DNA of 64,000 nt, taken from Allobosea sp. (GTDB lineage Bacteria > Pseudomonadota > Alphaproteobacteria > Rhizobiales > Kaistiaceae). The stretch is from contig JAFKFV010000010.1 of NCBI GenBank assembly GCA_017307955.1, positions 310,001 through 374,000 on the forward strand, in the 5' to 3' direction. Of the stretch, positions 36,458 to 47,515 are shown piece after piece. Each line of letters starts with the position of its first letter. The stretch's first letter is position 1. The position numbers and the translations under genes are program-made. The notes below the pieces were generated by a model. That model saw only the letters and a list, made by a program, of their open reading frames with translations, did not search any database and was not told where the DNA came from.

Positions 36458-38416
36458 GTGAGCAGCAGCGCCGAAACGGGCGGGCCCTCCGCCGCGAGCA
36501 AGGCCGGAGCGAAGGGCACAGCAGCCAAGCGCCCGGACGAGCGTCCCGCCATCCACACGATTCGCCAGCTCTGGCCCTATATCTGGCCCGCCGATCGGCC
36601 CGACCTTCGCGCCCGGGTCGTCGGCGCCCTGATCGTGCTCGTGATCGCCAAGCTGATCACGGTCATGGTGCCGTTCTTCTATAAATGGGCGACGAACGCG
36701 CTGAGCGGCAACACGGCGGCCGGCGCCGTCGCCACCGGCACCGCCGCAGTGCTTACGGTCCCGATCATGCTGGTCATCGCCTATGGCGGCGGCCGCATCA
36801 TGCTCAACGTCTTCAACCAGTTGCGCGATGCGCTGTTCGCCCGCGTCTCCGAGCATGCGATCCGCAAGCTCGGCCATCGCGCCTTCGTGCACATGCACCG
36901 CCTGTCGCTGCGCTTCCATCTGCAGCGCCACACCGGCGGCCTGTCGCGGACGATGGACCACGGGATGAAGGGGGTCGATGCCATCGTCGATCACATCATC
37001 CTCAACACGGCGCCGACGCTGCTCGAGTTCGTCCTCGCGGCGATCGTCATCGCCTGGCAGTTCAATCTCACCTATCTCGGCGTCATCGTCGCGACCATCA
37101 TCGCCTATGTCTGGTTCACGATCGTCGCCTCGAACTGGCGTATCGCGCTGCGCCGGACGATGAACGCCTCCGATACCGAGGCGAACTCCAAGGCCGTCGA
37201 CTCGCTGCTCAACTACGAGACGGTCAAGTATTTCGGCAACGAGGACATGGAGTCGGCGCGCTACGACATGTCGCTCGCCCGCTACGAGGCCGCCTCGGTC
37301 AAGACCTGGACCTCGCTCGCCTGGCTCAATATCGGCCAGACGGTGATCTTCACCACCGGCATGACGATCTGCATGGTGCTGTCCGGCGTCGCGATCCTGA
37401 ACGGGACGCAGTCGCTCGGCGACTTCGTGATGATCAACGCGCTGCTGATCCAGCTGTCCTTCCCGCTCAACTTCATCGGCACGATCTATCGCGAGCTGAA
37501 GCAGGGCCTCGCCGATGTCGAGGCGATGTTCGACCTGCTCGAGGTGCCCGAAGAGGTTCAGGACAAGCCGGGCGCGACTGCGCTGGTCGTGCGCGACGGC
37601 GCGGTCCGCTTCGAGGATGTCGTCTTCCATTATGATGTCGAGCGGCCGATCCTGAAGGGCGTCAGCTTCGAGGTGCCGGCCGGCCAGACGGTCGCGATCG
37701 TCGGCCCTTCCGGCGCTGGAAAGTCGACCATCTCGCGGCTCTTGTTCCGCTTCTACGACGTGACCGGAGGGCACATCACCATCGATGGCACCGACATCCG
37801 CGACGTGACGCAGAAGAGCGTTCGGGCGGCGATCGGCATGGTCCCGCAGGATACGGTGCTCTTCAACGACACCATCGCCTACAACATCCGCTATGGCCGA
37901 CCCGCCGCCAGCGAGGAGGAAGTCCGCGAAGCGGCGCGCATGGCGCAGATCGCCGGCTTCATCGAGACGCTGCCCAAGGGTTACGACACCGAGGTCGGCG
38001 AGCGCGGTCTGAAGCTATCGGGCGGCGAGAAGCAGCGCATCGCGATCGCGCGGACGATCCTCAAGGCCCCGCCCATCCTGGTGCTCGACGAGGCGACCTC
38101 GGCGCTCGACACCCATACCGAGCGCGAGATTCAGGGCGCGCTCGACCGCGTCTCGAAGGGCCGAACCACGCTCGTGATCGCGCATCGCCTGTCGACGGTG
38201 GTGAATGCCGACGAGATCATCGTGCTCGAAGGCGGGCGTATCGTCGAGCGCGGCCGCCACGAGGCGCTGATCCGCGAAAACGGCCTCTATGCCTCGATGT
38301 GGAACCGCCAGCGCGAGGCGGCGGAGGCGGCCGAAAGGCTGCGCCAAGTGGAGGAGAGCGATACGCTCGGCATCGTCGTGCGCGGCCCGCGACCGGCGCC
38401 GGAGGTGGTCTCTTGA
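36458..38416 (+). CDS. Atm1-type ABC exporter (half-transporter)
   Basis: 652 aa from GTG 36458 (GAAGGAGAT upstream). A six-helix membrane domain (about residues 45-350) is fused to one ATPase domain (about 375-615). Walker A VGPSGAGKSTISRL, signature LSGGEKQRIAIARTIL and Walker B ILVLDEATSALD are complete. The membrane domain pattern (RTMDHGMKGVDAI..., VDSLLNYETVKYFGNED) is typical of the ABCB7/Atm1/HMT1 group, which exports glutathione-linked sulphur or metal compounds. The dimer works in the inner membrane. It precedes psd-pssA with a 76-bp gap. Confidence 0.92.
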   Translation: MSSSAETGGPSAASKAGAKGTAAKRPDERPAIHTIRQLWPYIWPADRPDLRARVVGALIVLVIAKLITVMVPFFYKWATNALSGNTAAGAVATGTAAVLTVPIMLVIAYGGGRIMLNVFNQLRDALFARVSEHAIRKLGHRAFVHMHRLSLRFHLQRHTGGLSRTMDHGMKGVDAIVDHIILNTAPTLLEFVLAAIVIAWQFNLTYLGVIVATIIAYVWFTIVASNWRIALRRTMNASDTEANSKAVDSLLNYETVKYFGNEDMESARYDMSLARYEAASVKTWTSLAWLNIGQTVIFTTGMTICMVLSGVAILNGTQSLGDFVMINALLIQLSFPLNFIGTIYRELKQGLADVEAMFDLLEVPEEVQDKPGATALVVRDGAVRFEDVVFHYDVERPILKGVSFEVPAGQTVAIVGPSGAGKSTISRLLFRFYDVTGGHITIDGTDIRDVTQKSVRAAIGMVPQDTVLFNDTIAYNIRYGRPAASEEEVREAARMAQIAGFIETLPKGYDTEVGERGLKLSGGEKQRIAIARTILKAPPILVLDEATSALDTHTEREIQGALDRVSKGRTTLVIAHRLSTVVNADEIIVLEGGRIVERGRHEALIRENGLYASMWNRQREAAEAAERLRQVEESDTLGIVVRGPRPAPEVVS

Positions 38417-38492
38417 GCGGCGGCGCGCGCTTCACACTGCCGCCGATCCGTGATTTATCGGGGCTCTATCGCGGCTCCAAGGCAGGGTGAGC

Positions 38493-39191
38493 ATGGATTC
38501 CATTCTGAAATCGATCCGCGCGGCGCTCGTCCCGATCCATCGCGAGGGCTATCCGTTCATCGCGATCTTCGCGTTTCTGGCACTGTTCCTCGGATGGCTG
38601 TGGACGCCGCTGTTCTGGATCGGCCTCGTCGCCACCGCCTGGTGCACCTATTTCTTCCGCGACCCGCCGCGTGTGACGCCGCTCGGCGCCGACATCGTGG
38701 TGAGCCCCGCCGATGGCCGTGTCTCGCAGGTCGGGCCGGCGACGCCGCCGCCGGAGCTGGAGCTCGGGCCAGCACCGCGGACGCGCATCTCGATCTTCAT
38801 GAACGTCTTCAACTGCCACGTGAACCGCGCCCCGGTCAGCGGCCGCATCCTCCGCATCGCCTATCGGCCGGGCAAGTTCCTCAACGCGGAGCTCGACAAG
38901 GCCAGCGACGACAACGAGCGCAACGGCGTCGTGATCGACACCAGTCATGGCAAGGTCGGAGTCGTGCAGATCGCCGGCCTCGTCGCCCGCCGCATCGTCT
39001 GTTCCAGCCGCGAGGATGAGACGCTGACGGCCGGCCAGCGCTTCGGTCTGATCCGCTTCGGCTCCCGGCTCGACGTCTATCTGCCCGACGGCTATGTCGC
39101 GCTCGTTGCCGAGGGCCAGACTGCCATCGCGGGCGAATCCGTGATCGCGCGTTTCGGCGGCCCGTCCGACCGCACGATCAGGATCGACTGA
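38493..39191 (+). CDS. psd: Phosphatidylserine decarboxylase, short type
   Basis: 232 aa from ATG 38493 (a GTG at 38487 is in frame). It makes phosphatidylethanolamine from phosphatidylserine. The pyruvoyl enzyme self-cleaves between Gly190 and Ser191 in [12 protein letters not shown]; the His in [14 protein letters not shown] is also present. Two close membrane helices occur at about residues 20-55. It has the short archaeal-type length found in Rhizobiales. pssA follows with a 1-bp overlap. Confidence 0.93.
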   Translation: MDSILKSIRAALVPIHREGYPFIAIFAFLALFLGWLWTPLFWIGLVATAWCTYFFRDPPRVTPLGADIVVSPADGRVSQVGPATPPPELELGPAPRTRISIFMNVFNCHVNRAPVSGRILRIAYRPGKFLNAELDKASDDNERNGVVIDTSHGKVGVVQIAGLVARRIVCSSREDETLTAGQRFGLIRFGSRLDVYLPDGYVALVAEGQTAIAGESVIARFGGPSDRTIRID

Positions 39192-39997
39192 TGGAAACGA
39201 TCTTTCCGCCCTTCGATCCGGACGAGAGCAATAACCGACCGCGCCTGCGCCAGGTCCGCCAGATCCCCATCCGCGTGATCCTGCCCAATCTCATCACGCT
39301 GCTCGGCCTCTGCGCCGGCTTGACGGCGATCCGCATGGCGATCGAGAGCCGCTATGGCGAGGCGATCGGGCTCATCGTCATCGCCGCGGTGCTGGACGCG
39401 GTCGACGGGCGGGTGGCGCGGCTGCTCCGCTCGACCTCGCGCTTCGGGGCGGAACTCGATTCGCTTGCCGATTTCGTCAATTTCGGCGTCGCTCCGGCAC
39501 TGATCCTCTATGTCTGGGCGCTCGACCAGGTGCATTCGCTCGGCTGGATCGCCGCGCTCGTCTTCGCCATCTGCGCAGCCCTGCGGTTGGCCCGGTTCAA
39601 CGTCGCCATCGACGGACCGACCAAGCCGGACTGGCATGGCAATTTCTTCACGGGCGTACCGGCGCCGGCGGGAGCGCTCATCGTCATGCTGCCGGTCTAT
39701 CTCGAGAATCTCGAGATTCCGGTCGCCTCCGTCGGCGTGCCGATCGTTTTCATCTACACGATCGCCATCGGCCTCCTGATGGTCAGCAAGCTGCCGACCT
39801 GGTCGGGCAAGAAGATGGGCGCACGGGTTCCACGCGAGATCGTGCTGCCGCTCTTCGTCGTGGTCGTCGTCGTGGCCGCCTCGCTGCTCAGCTACCCCTG
39901 GCATGTGCTGGCTCTCGGCGCCACGGCCTATCTCGTCGCCCTGCCCTTCGGCTGGCGGCATTTCAAGCGGCTCGAAGAGGCCGACAGAGCCGCCTGA
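39191..39997 (+). CDS. pssA: CDP-diacylglycerol-serine O-phosphatidyltransferase
   Basis: 268 aa. It makes phosphatidylserine, the substrate of Psd. The CDP-alcohol transferase motif D-G-x2-A-R-x8-G-x3-D-x3-D is complete in DAVDGRVARLLRSTSRFGAEL followed by DSLAD. About seven to eight membrane helices. It is the type II PssA typical of alphaproteobacteria. The start overlaps the psd stop. Confidence 0.94.
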   Translation: METIFPPFDPDESNNRPRLRQVRQIPIRVILPNLITLLGLCAGLTAIRMAIESRYGEAIGLIVIAAVLDAVDGRVARLLRSTSRFGAELDSLADFVNFGVAPALILYVWALDQVHSLGWIAALVFAICAALRLARFNVAIDGPTKPDWHGNFFTGVPAPAGALIVMLPVYLENLEIPVASVGVPIVFIYTIAIGLLMVSKLPTWSGKKMGARVPREIVLPLFVVVVVVAASLLSYPWHVLALGATAYLVALPFGWRHFKRLEEADRAA

Positions 39998-40022
39998 GGC
40001 GGCCGAATAACGGGGGGACGCG

Positions 40023-41564
40023 TTGGGGGCTCAACCGCATTTCGTGGTCGTCGGCGGCGGGACTGCCGGCTGGCTGGCCGCCTTCATCATCAACGACAAG
40101 GCCCGCCGGCTGAAGCTCGACGCGCGCGTGACCGTTGTCGAATCCTCGAAGATCCCGACGGTTGGCGTCGGCGAGGGCTCGACCGCGGCGCTCCGCGTCC
40201 TGATGCAGTATTTCAACCTAAACGAGCTCGAGTTCTTCCGCGAGACCGGCGCGACCTTCAAGCTCGGCATCCGCCACAAGGACTGGCGCCGGGTCGGCTT
40301 CACCTATGACGGGCCGATCGACGACCCGCATCAGGTCGTGAAGCCGCCGCAAGGCGCGCCTTCGGACTATCTCAACGTCTATGCCGTCGCGGCCGGCCGC
40401 AAGCTGCAGGACATGCACCTGTTCGGGCCGCTGCTCGAACAGAAGAAGGCGCCCTACGCGCTCAAGGATGACGGCACGTTGCTGCCGCTCGGGCCATTCC
40501 ACCACGCCTTCCATTTCGACCAGGCGCGGGTGGGCAAGTTCCTCAAGGAGCGTTCGCGCGGGGTCGCCACGGTCGATGCCACGATCGCCGGCGTCGAGCG
40601 CGATGCCCAGACGGGCTTCATCCGTGCGCTCGCGCTGGATGACGGCAGCCGGCTGGAAGGCGACTTCTTTGTCGACGCGACGGGCTTCCGCAAGCGCATC
40701 ATCGTCAAGGAACTCGAGGCGCCCTGGGTTTCCTATGCTCAGGAACTGCCCGTCAACCGCGCCCTTCCCTTCTGGATCGACATTCGCGATGGCGAGGAGA
40801 TCGCCAACTATACGCTCGCCTGGGCGCTGGAAGCCGGCTGGATGTGGCAGATCCCGACGCAGGGCCGCTATGGCTGCGGCTATGTGTTCTCGGACGAGTT
40901 CAAGACGCCCGACGAGGCGCATGCCGAGATCGAGCGGGCGCTCGGCCACAAGGTCGAGGTGCGCGACGATATCCGCTTCCAGATCGGCCGTCTCGCGACG
41001 CCCTGGCTCGGCAACTGCCTCGCCGTCGGCCTCGCCTCCTCCTTCCTGGAGCCGCTGGAGGCGACGTCGATCCATGGCTCGATCGTGCAGCTGATGCTGT
41101 TCGCCGACAACTATCTCAAGCATCCGGACGCCATGAACGAGGCCGACCGGGCCGACTACAACCGTAGAATCGGACGCCAAGTCGACGATTTCCGTACATT
41201 TATCAACACGCATTATGTTACGGAGCGACAGGACACGGCGTTCTGGCGCAATGTCCGCGCCGAGCGGCTGCACCCCGAGACGAAGCAGCGGCTCGCGCTC
41301 TGGAAGAAGGAGATGCCGCGCCGCGAGCACTTCCCGTCCTTCCTCGGCGGGCTGCCGCATGTCGAGACGCAGCTGCATTACCCCGTCCTCGACGGGCTCG
41401 GTCTCCTCGACCCGCAACTCGCCCGAATCGAGATGGCGCGCGATCCGAAGCTGCGCCAGTTCGCCCGCGAGACCTATGAGAGCCTGGTGCGCGAATATCG
41501 CGGGGCAGCAGCGAAGGCGCTCGGGCATGCCGAATTCCTCCGGCACGTGAACGCGCTCGGCTGA
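40023..41564 (+). CDS. Flavin-dependent tryptophan halogenase-like protein
   Basis: 513 aa from TTG 40023, with a GGGGGGAC ribosome binding site. The FAD loop GGGTAGW lies at residues 11-17. The hallmark WxWxIP motif is intact (GWMWQIP, 272-278), and so are the two residues essential in PrnA: Lys80 (TFKLGIR) and Glu346 (FLEPLEATS). It should therefore form HOCl or HOBr at FAD and pass it to a substrate. Substrate is unknown, and no flavin reductase or pathway genes flank it. Some members of this family have non-halogenating or unproven roles. Confidence 0.85.
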   Translation: MGAQPHFVVVGGGTAGWLAAFIINDKARRLKLDARVTVVESSKIPTVGVGEGSTAALRVLMQYFNLNELEFFRETGATFKLGIRHKDWRRVGFTYDGPIDDPHQVVKPPQGAPSDYLNVYAVAAGRKLQDMHLFGPLLEQKKAPYALKDDGTLLPLGPFHHAFHFDQARVGKFLKERSRGVATVDATIAGVERDAQTGFIRALALDDGSRLEGDFFVDATGFRKRIIVKELEAPWVSYAQELPVNRALPFWIDIRDGEEIANYTLAWALEAGWMWQIPTQGRYGCGYVFSDEFKTPDEAHAEIERALGHKVEVRDDIRFQIGRLATPWLGNCLAVGLASSFLEPLEATSIHGSIVQLMLFADNYLKHPDAMNEADRADYNRRIGRQVDDFRTFINTHYVTERQDTAFWRNVRAERLHPETKQRLALWKKEMPRREHFPSFLGGLPHVETQLHYPVLDGLGLLDPQLARIEMARDPKLRQFARETYESLVREYRGAAAKALGHAEFLRHVNALG

Positions 41565-41581
41565 GGCGAAGACGGAGCGCT

Positions 41582-42040
41582 TCAGAACGTCGTCGCCATC
41601 GAGAGCAGCCAGCGGAGCATGCGGGCGGTGTCGCGGGCGATCCAGCCGGAATTGAGCCCGGACGGCGCCGAAAGATCGATGCCATCGAAGAAGCAGACGA
41701 CGCAGCGTGGGTCGACCGTGTGGAAGGTCCAGCCGAGCTTCGCCGCACCCACGGTCGTCGCCGCGATCTTGTCGGCGAGGTGATCTTCCGGCGTCTCGGC
41801 CGGCATCAGGATAACGACATTGCAGCGATTGGTGTTGCAATAGACCTGCAGCAGGGCCGGCACGGCGTCGCCGCGACCCGCCGAGAACCAGCGCTCGTCA
41901 CGGGCGATGTCGCTGACATGGGCCGGCGGCGCCGACTGGGCGAGCGGCAGCCCGGCATCGATGCAGGCCTGCGGAAAGACCGTGTCGAGCCAGCTTTCGA
42001 TCAGCCGGTACTCCGCCTCATAGGCCGAATAGAGATCCAA
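41582..42040 (-). CDS. Unknown protein converging on the halogenase gene
   Basis: 152 aa; I do not recognise the family. It starts MDLYSAYEAEYRLIESWLDT, has a hydrophobic strand NVVILM near residue 80, and two Cys-containing segments (VYCNTNRCNVV and RCVVCFF). No signal peptide or membrane helix is evident. The frame ends 17 bp from the convergent halogenase stop. A terminator for the upstream GH4 gene lies beyond its start, so it is probably transcribed separately. Confidence 0.6.
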   Translation of the reverse strand: MDLYSAYEAEYRLIESWLDTVFPQACIDAGLPLAQSAPPAHVSDIARDERWFSAGRGDAVPALLQVYCNTNRCNVVILMPAETPEDHLADKIAATTVGAAKLGWTFHTVDPRCVVCFFDGIDLSAPSGLNSGWIARDTARMLRWLLSMATTF

Positions 42041-42107
42041 TCCCGCCGCCTCCGCCAGTGCGGCGCCAAGTGTCGCCGAAGCGCGGGCCGGCGATCAAGC
42101 GGGCATG

Positions 42108-42141
42108 AAAAAAGCCCGGCCGCCGGGAGGGGCGGCCGGGC
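42108..42141 (-). terminator. Intrinsic terminator of the GH4 operon
   Basis: GCCCGGCCGCC (42114-42124) pairs with GGCGGCCGGGC (42131-42141), 11 bp with a 6-nt loop, followed on the minus strand by six T residues (42113-42108). It ends transcription just after the last gene of the glycoside operon. Confidence 0.93.
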
Positions 42142-42167
42142 CTTCTGAAAGGCGCAGCGCTGAGAGA

Positions 42168-43535
42168 TCAGGCCGCAACCTTCCGCCGCGGGCCACGCGC
42201 CCAGGCCGGGAGCCAGTCGCCGTGAGCTTCGATCAGCTCGTCGACGAGGGCCCAGATCTGGTCGAGATCGAGCTCGGCCGCCGTGTGCGGGTCGAGCATC
42301 GCCGCGTGATAGATGTGCTCCTTGTTCTCCTCGACCAGCGCCGCGACCGTCAGCTCCTGCACATTGATGTTGGTGCGCATCATGGCGGTGAGTTGGGGCG
42401 GCAGCTTGCCGATATGGGTCGGCTGGATGCCGGAGCGGTCGACGAGGCACGGCACCTCGACGGCGCAACCCTCGGGGAGCGAGGTGATCAGGCCGGTGTT
42501 GCGGACATTGCCGTAGATGACTTCCGGCTGGCCGGTCCAGGCCGCGTTCACGATAGCCGAAGCATATTCCTTCGACTCCTTGACCTCGATGCGGTTGGCC
42601 TTGCGATACTCCTCGGCCGTCGCATTCCAGCGCTCGATCTGCTCGATGCAGCGCTTCGGATATTCGTCGAGCGGGATGCCGAACTTCTCGATGAGGTCCT
42701 CGCGGCCACGCTTGATGAAATAGGGCGTGTATTCGGAGAAATGCTCCGAGCTCTCGGTCACGAAATAGCCGAGGCGCGTCATCATCTCGTAGCGCACCTT
42801 GTTGGGGCAGCGCGGGTTCCAGCCCGGCTTCGGCGCACGGCCCTCGCGATAGGCGGCGAAGAGGTCGGGATAGAGGTTGCGATAGCTGCCGTCGGCCTGG
42901 CGATGCTCGAACTCGAGATAGAACGCCATATGGTTGATGCCGGCGGCGCGGTAGCGGATTTCCTCGTAGGGAATGCCGAGATCGTCGGCGAGCTCATGCG
43001 CCGTTCCCTGCACCGAATGGCAGAGGCCGACCTGCTTGATCGTCGGATACTTGGCCGAGATCGCCCAGGTGTTGATGGCCATCGGGTTGACGTATTGCAG
43101 CATGATGGCGTTCGGGCAGACCTGCAGCATGTCCTCGCAGATGCTCCACAGATGCGGAACAGTGCGGAGGCCGCGCATGATGCCGCCGACGCCGAGCGTG
43201 TCGGCGATCGTCTGGCGGAGGCCGTACTTCTTCGGGATCTCGAAATCGACGACCGTCGAGGGCTGGTAGCCGCCGATCTGGAAGCAGACGACGACGAAGT
43301 CGGCCCCGTCCAGCGCCTCGCGCTGGTTGCTGAAGCTGGTGACCGTCGCCGGCACGCCAAGCGTCTGCACGAGCTTCTTGGCGATGACCTCGCTCATCTC
43401 GAGGCGCTCGGCATTGATGTCCATGAGCGCGATCTCGGCGCCGGCGAGCGCCGGACGCTGGAGGATGTCGCCGACGATGTTCTTCATGAAGACGGAAGAA
43501 CCGGCACCGATGAAGGTTATCTTGGGATGGGGCAT
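42168..43535 (-). CDS. Glycoside hydrolase family 4 enzyme (alpha-galactosidase-like)
   Basis: 455 aa from ATG 43535. GH4 enzymes cleave glycosides by an NAD- and Mn-dependent oxidation-elimination mechanism. The NAD loop is KITFIGAGSSVF; the metal site is in the QVGLCHSVQG and GINHMAFYLEFE segments. Length and motifs fit the alpha-galactosidase/galacturonidase (MelA/LplD) side of the family rather than 6-phospho-glucosidases, but substrate is inferred. It is the last gene of the operon, 38 bp after the ABC ATPase gene. Confidence 0.88.
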   Translation of the reverse strand: MPHPKITFIGAGSSVFMKNIVGDILQRPALAGAEIALMDINAERLEMSEVIAKKLVQTLGVPATVTSFSNQREALDGADFVVVCFQIGGYQPSTVVDFEIPKKYGLRQTIADTLGVGGIMRGLRTVPHLWSICEDMLQVCPNAIMLQYVNPMAINTWAISAKYPTIKQVGLCHSVQGTAHELADDLGIPYEEIRYRAAGINHMAFYLEFEHRQADGSYRNLYPDLFAAYREGRAPKPGWNPRCPNKVRYEMMTRLGYFVTESSEHFSEYTPYFIKRGREDLIEKFGIPLDEYPKRCIEQIERWNATAEEYRKANRIEVKESKEYASAIVNAAWTGQPEVIYGNVRNTGLITSLPEGCAVEVPCLVDRSGIQPTHIGKLPPQLTAMMRTNINVQELTVAALVEENKEHIYHAAMLDPHTAAELDLDQIWALVDELIEAHGDWLPAWARGPRRKVAA

Positions 43536-43573
43536 GTTCGACTCCAGGCAGAAATGCACGTGCCGACTGGTGC

Positions 43574-45238
<1,665 letters not shown>

Positions 45239-45248
45239 GACCATTGCC

Positions 45249-46430
45249 TCAATAAGGATCGATCGCGTCGCGCAGGCCATCGCCGAGCGCGTTGAACGCG
45301 AACACCGTGACCAGCACGAAACCGACCGGCGACAGGATCCAGGGATAGGAGCCGATCACCGAGAAGGAGCCGGTGTCCTGAAGCATGAGTCCCCAGGAGA
45401 TCAGCGGCGGCTTCACGGCAAAGCCGAGGAAGCCGAGGAAGGATTCGAGCAGCACGATCGCCGGGATCGCCAGCGTGACCGAGACGATCACGTGCGAAAG
45501 CACGTTCGGCAGGATATGCCGCGCGATGATGCGGCCATCGCCTGCCCCGACCGCCATGGCGGCCCGCACATAGTCGACACGCGCAAGCGCCAGGGTCTTG
45601 CCGCGCACCTCGCGCGAGAGCTGCGCCCAGCCGAGCGCCGCCATCACGCCGATGACGAAGGCGATGAAGACGTTGGACGGCGCGGTGATCGGGATCAGCG
45701 AGGTCAGCGCCAGGTAGAGCGGCAGTTGCGGGAAGGCGAGCACCATGTCGACGAAGCGCTGCGTCCAGGTATCCAACCGGCCGCCGAGATAGCCCGACGT
45801 GATGCCTATGCCGGTGCCGAGCGTCGTTGTCAGGAACACGACGATGAGCGCGATGGTGAGCGAGATGCGCGAGCCGACGATGGCCCGCGAGAGGATGTCG
45901 CGGCCGAACTTGTCGGTACCGAGCAGATGAACCGGCTTGCCGTCGCGGCCGCCGAAGAAGTGGATGTCGGACGGGATCAGCCAGAAGATCTCATACTCGT
46001 AGCCACGCACGAAGAATCCGATCTCGTGCGGATTGTCGTAATCCGGCCCTGTCAGCGGCTGGAAGGTGACCGGATCGAACTCGCCGTTCTCGACGATCGG
46101 ATAGACGCGCGGCCAGAGCGTGAAGCTGCCATCCTTGTTGAAGAAGGACAGCGTCTCGGGCGGCGCGAAGGCGACGCCGTTCTCCTTCGGATTCACCGGC
46201 GCGAAGAAATCCGCGAACACGGCCATGATGAGCAGCGCCAGCACCATGACGAGGCCGATCATGCCGACAACGGAGCGGCGGAAGCGCCGCCAGACGAGGG
46301 CCAGATAGGTCTCGTTGCCATGGGCGAACCGACCGCCCTGGGCTTTCGCCGCCGCCTCGCGCTCGTGCTCCTTGCGCACCGCCTCCTCGGCATGCGCGGT
46401 GGCCTCTACCGCCGAATTGGTATCGGTCAT
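45249..46430 (-). CDS. ABC importer permease, OppC type
   Basis: 393 aa, longer than most OppC proteins (about 300) because of a long periplasmic loop between the first and second helices (about residues 85-190). The EAA loop region GWAQLSREVRGKTLALARVDYVRAA is visible near residue 290. Six membrane helices are expected. The start overlaps the stop of the OppB-type gene by 4 bp, so translation is coupled. Confidence 0.92.
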   Translation of the reverse strand: MTDTNSAVEATAHAEEAVRKEHEREAAAKAQGGRFAHGNETYLALVWRRFRRSVVGMIGLVMVLALLIMAVFADFFAPVNPKENGVAFAPPETLSFFNKDGSFTLWPRVYPIVENGEFDPVTFQPLTGPDYDNPHEIGFFVRGYEYEIFWLIPSDIHFFGGRDGKPVHLLGTDKFGRDILSRAIVGSRISLTIALIVVFLTTTLGTGIGITSGYLGGRLDTWTQRFVDMVLAFPQLPLYLALTSLIPITAPSNVFIAFVIGVMAALGWAQLSREVRGKTLALARVDYVRAAMAVGAGDGRIIARHILPNVLSHVIVSVTLAIPAIVLLESFLGFLGFAVKPPLISWGLMLQDTGSFSVIGSYPWILSPVGFVLVTVFAFNALGDGLRDAIDPY

Positions 46431-47437
46431 TCTTTTCCTCCGCCGAGCCGGACGCGGGGATCGAGCAGGGCGAGCAGCATGTCGGCGATGATGTTGCCGA
46501 CGATGAGCGTCGCCGCGAGCACCATCATGAAAGTCGCGCTGACATAGACGTCGCCGACGCCCATGGACTGCACGATGGCCGGGCCGACGGTGGCGAGCGA
46601 GAACACGATGGCGACCTCGATTTCGCCGGTCAGCATGTAGGGCAGGACGACGCCCTGATACATGATGAGCGGATGCAGCGCATTGGGCACCGCATGGCGC
46701 ATGACCACGGCGCCTTCGGAAAGGCCCTTGGCCCGCGCCGTCTCGACATATTGCGCGTTGAGCGTGTCGAGGAGGTTCGCCCGCATGACTCGCATATTGT
46801 AGGCGAGGCCGCCGAAGGTCGCGATCGCGATGACCGGCCAGACATGTTTCACGAGATCGACGAACTTCGCCCAGGACCAGGGCGCGCCGCCATATTGCGG
46901 CGAGAAGAACGAGCCGATCTCCTGCACATTGAGGCGGAAGGCGAGGATGTAGACGATGACGATCGCGATCAGGAAACGCGGGATCGTCGTGCCGAGAAAC
47001 GAGACGAAAGCGAGGACCGAATCGACCCAGCTATATTGCCGCGTCGCGGCGATGATGCCGAAGCTGATGCCGATCAGCGATGCCAGGATGTGGCAGACAA
47101 GGGCCAGGAGCAGCGTGCGCGGCAGGCGCTCGGCAACCACGGTCGCGACCGGCTTGTTGTAGAAATAGCTCTGGCCGAAATCGCCGCGCGTCACGATGCC
47201 GGAGATCCAGTTGAAATACTGGACGATGATCGGCTGATCGAGGCCATGCGCCTTGCGATAGGCATCCGCCTGCGCCTCGGCTACCACGGCCGAGGCTCCG
47301 CCCTGGTTCATCAGCTGCGAGCGGATGAAATCGCCATAGTCGCCCGGGGGCGCCTGGATGATGGCGAAGGTGACGATACTCAAGACCAGCAGGACCGGGA
47401 TCGCCGAGAGAATTCTGATCGCGAGGAAGCGCAACAT
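46427..47437 (-). CDS. ABC importer permease, OppB type
   Basis: 336 aa with six membrane segments. Starts MLRFLAIRILSAIPVLLVLSIVTF, the usual OppB N-terminus, followed by PPGDY and the EAA loop VMRANLLDTLNAQYVETARAKGLS. It forms the channel with the OppC-type partner. It is 78 bp downstream of the binding-protein gene. Confidence 0.93.
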   Translation of the reverse strand: MLRFLAIRILSAIPVLLVLSIVTFAIIQAPPGDYGDFIRSQLMNQGGASAVVAEAQADAYRKAHGLDQPIIVQYFNWISGIVTRGDFGQSYFYNKPVATVVAERLPRTLLLALVCHILASLIGISFGIIAATRQYSWVDSVLAFVSFLGTTIPRFLIAIVIVYILAFRLNVQEIGSFFSPQYGGAPWSWAKFVDLVKHVWPVIAIATFGGLAYNMRVMRANLLDTLNAQYVETARAKGLSEGAVVMRHAVPNALHPLIMYQGVVLPYMLTGEIEVAIVFSLATVGPAIVQSMGVGDVYVSATFMMVLAATLIVGNIIADMLLALLDPRVRLGGGKE

Positions 47438-47515
47438 CGGCTTCGGTCTCCGTGATCGGGTGGGAGGACAAGGGGGCCGGAGCCTCCTTGTCCGATTGCG
47501 AAAACGATCGCGGGA

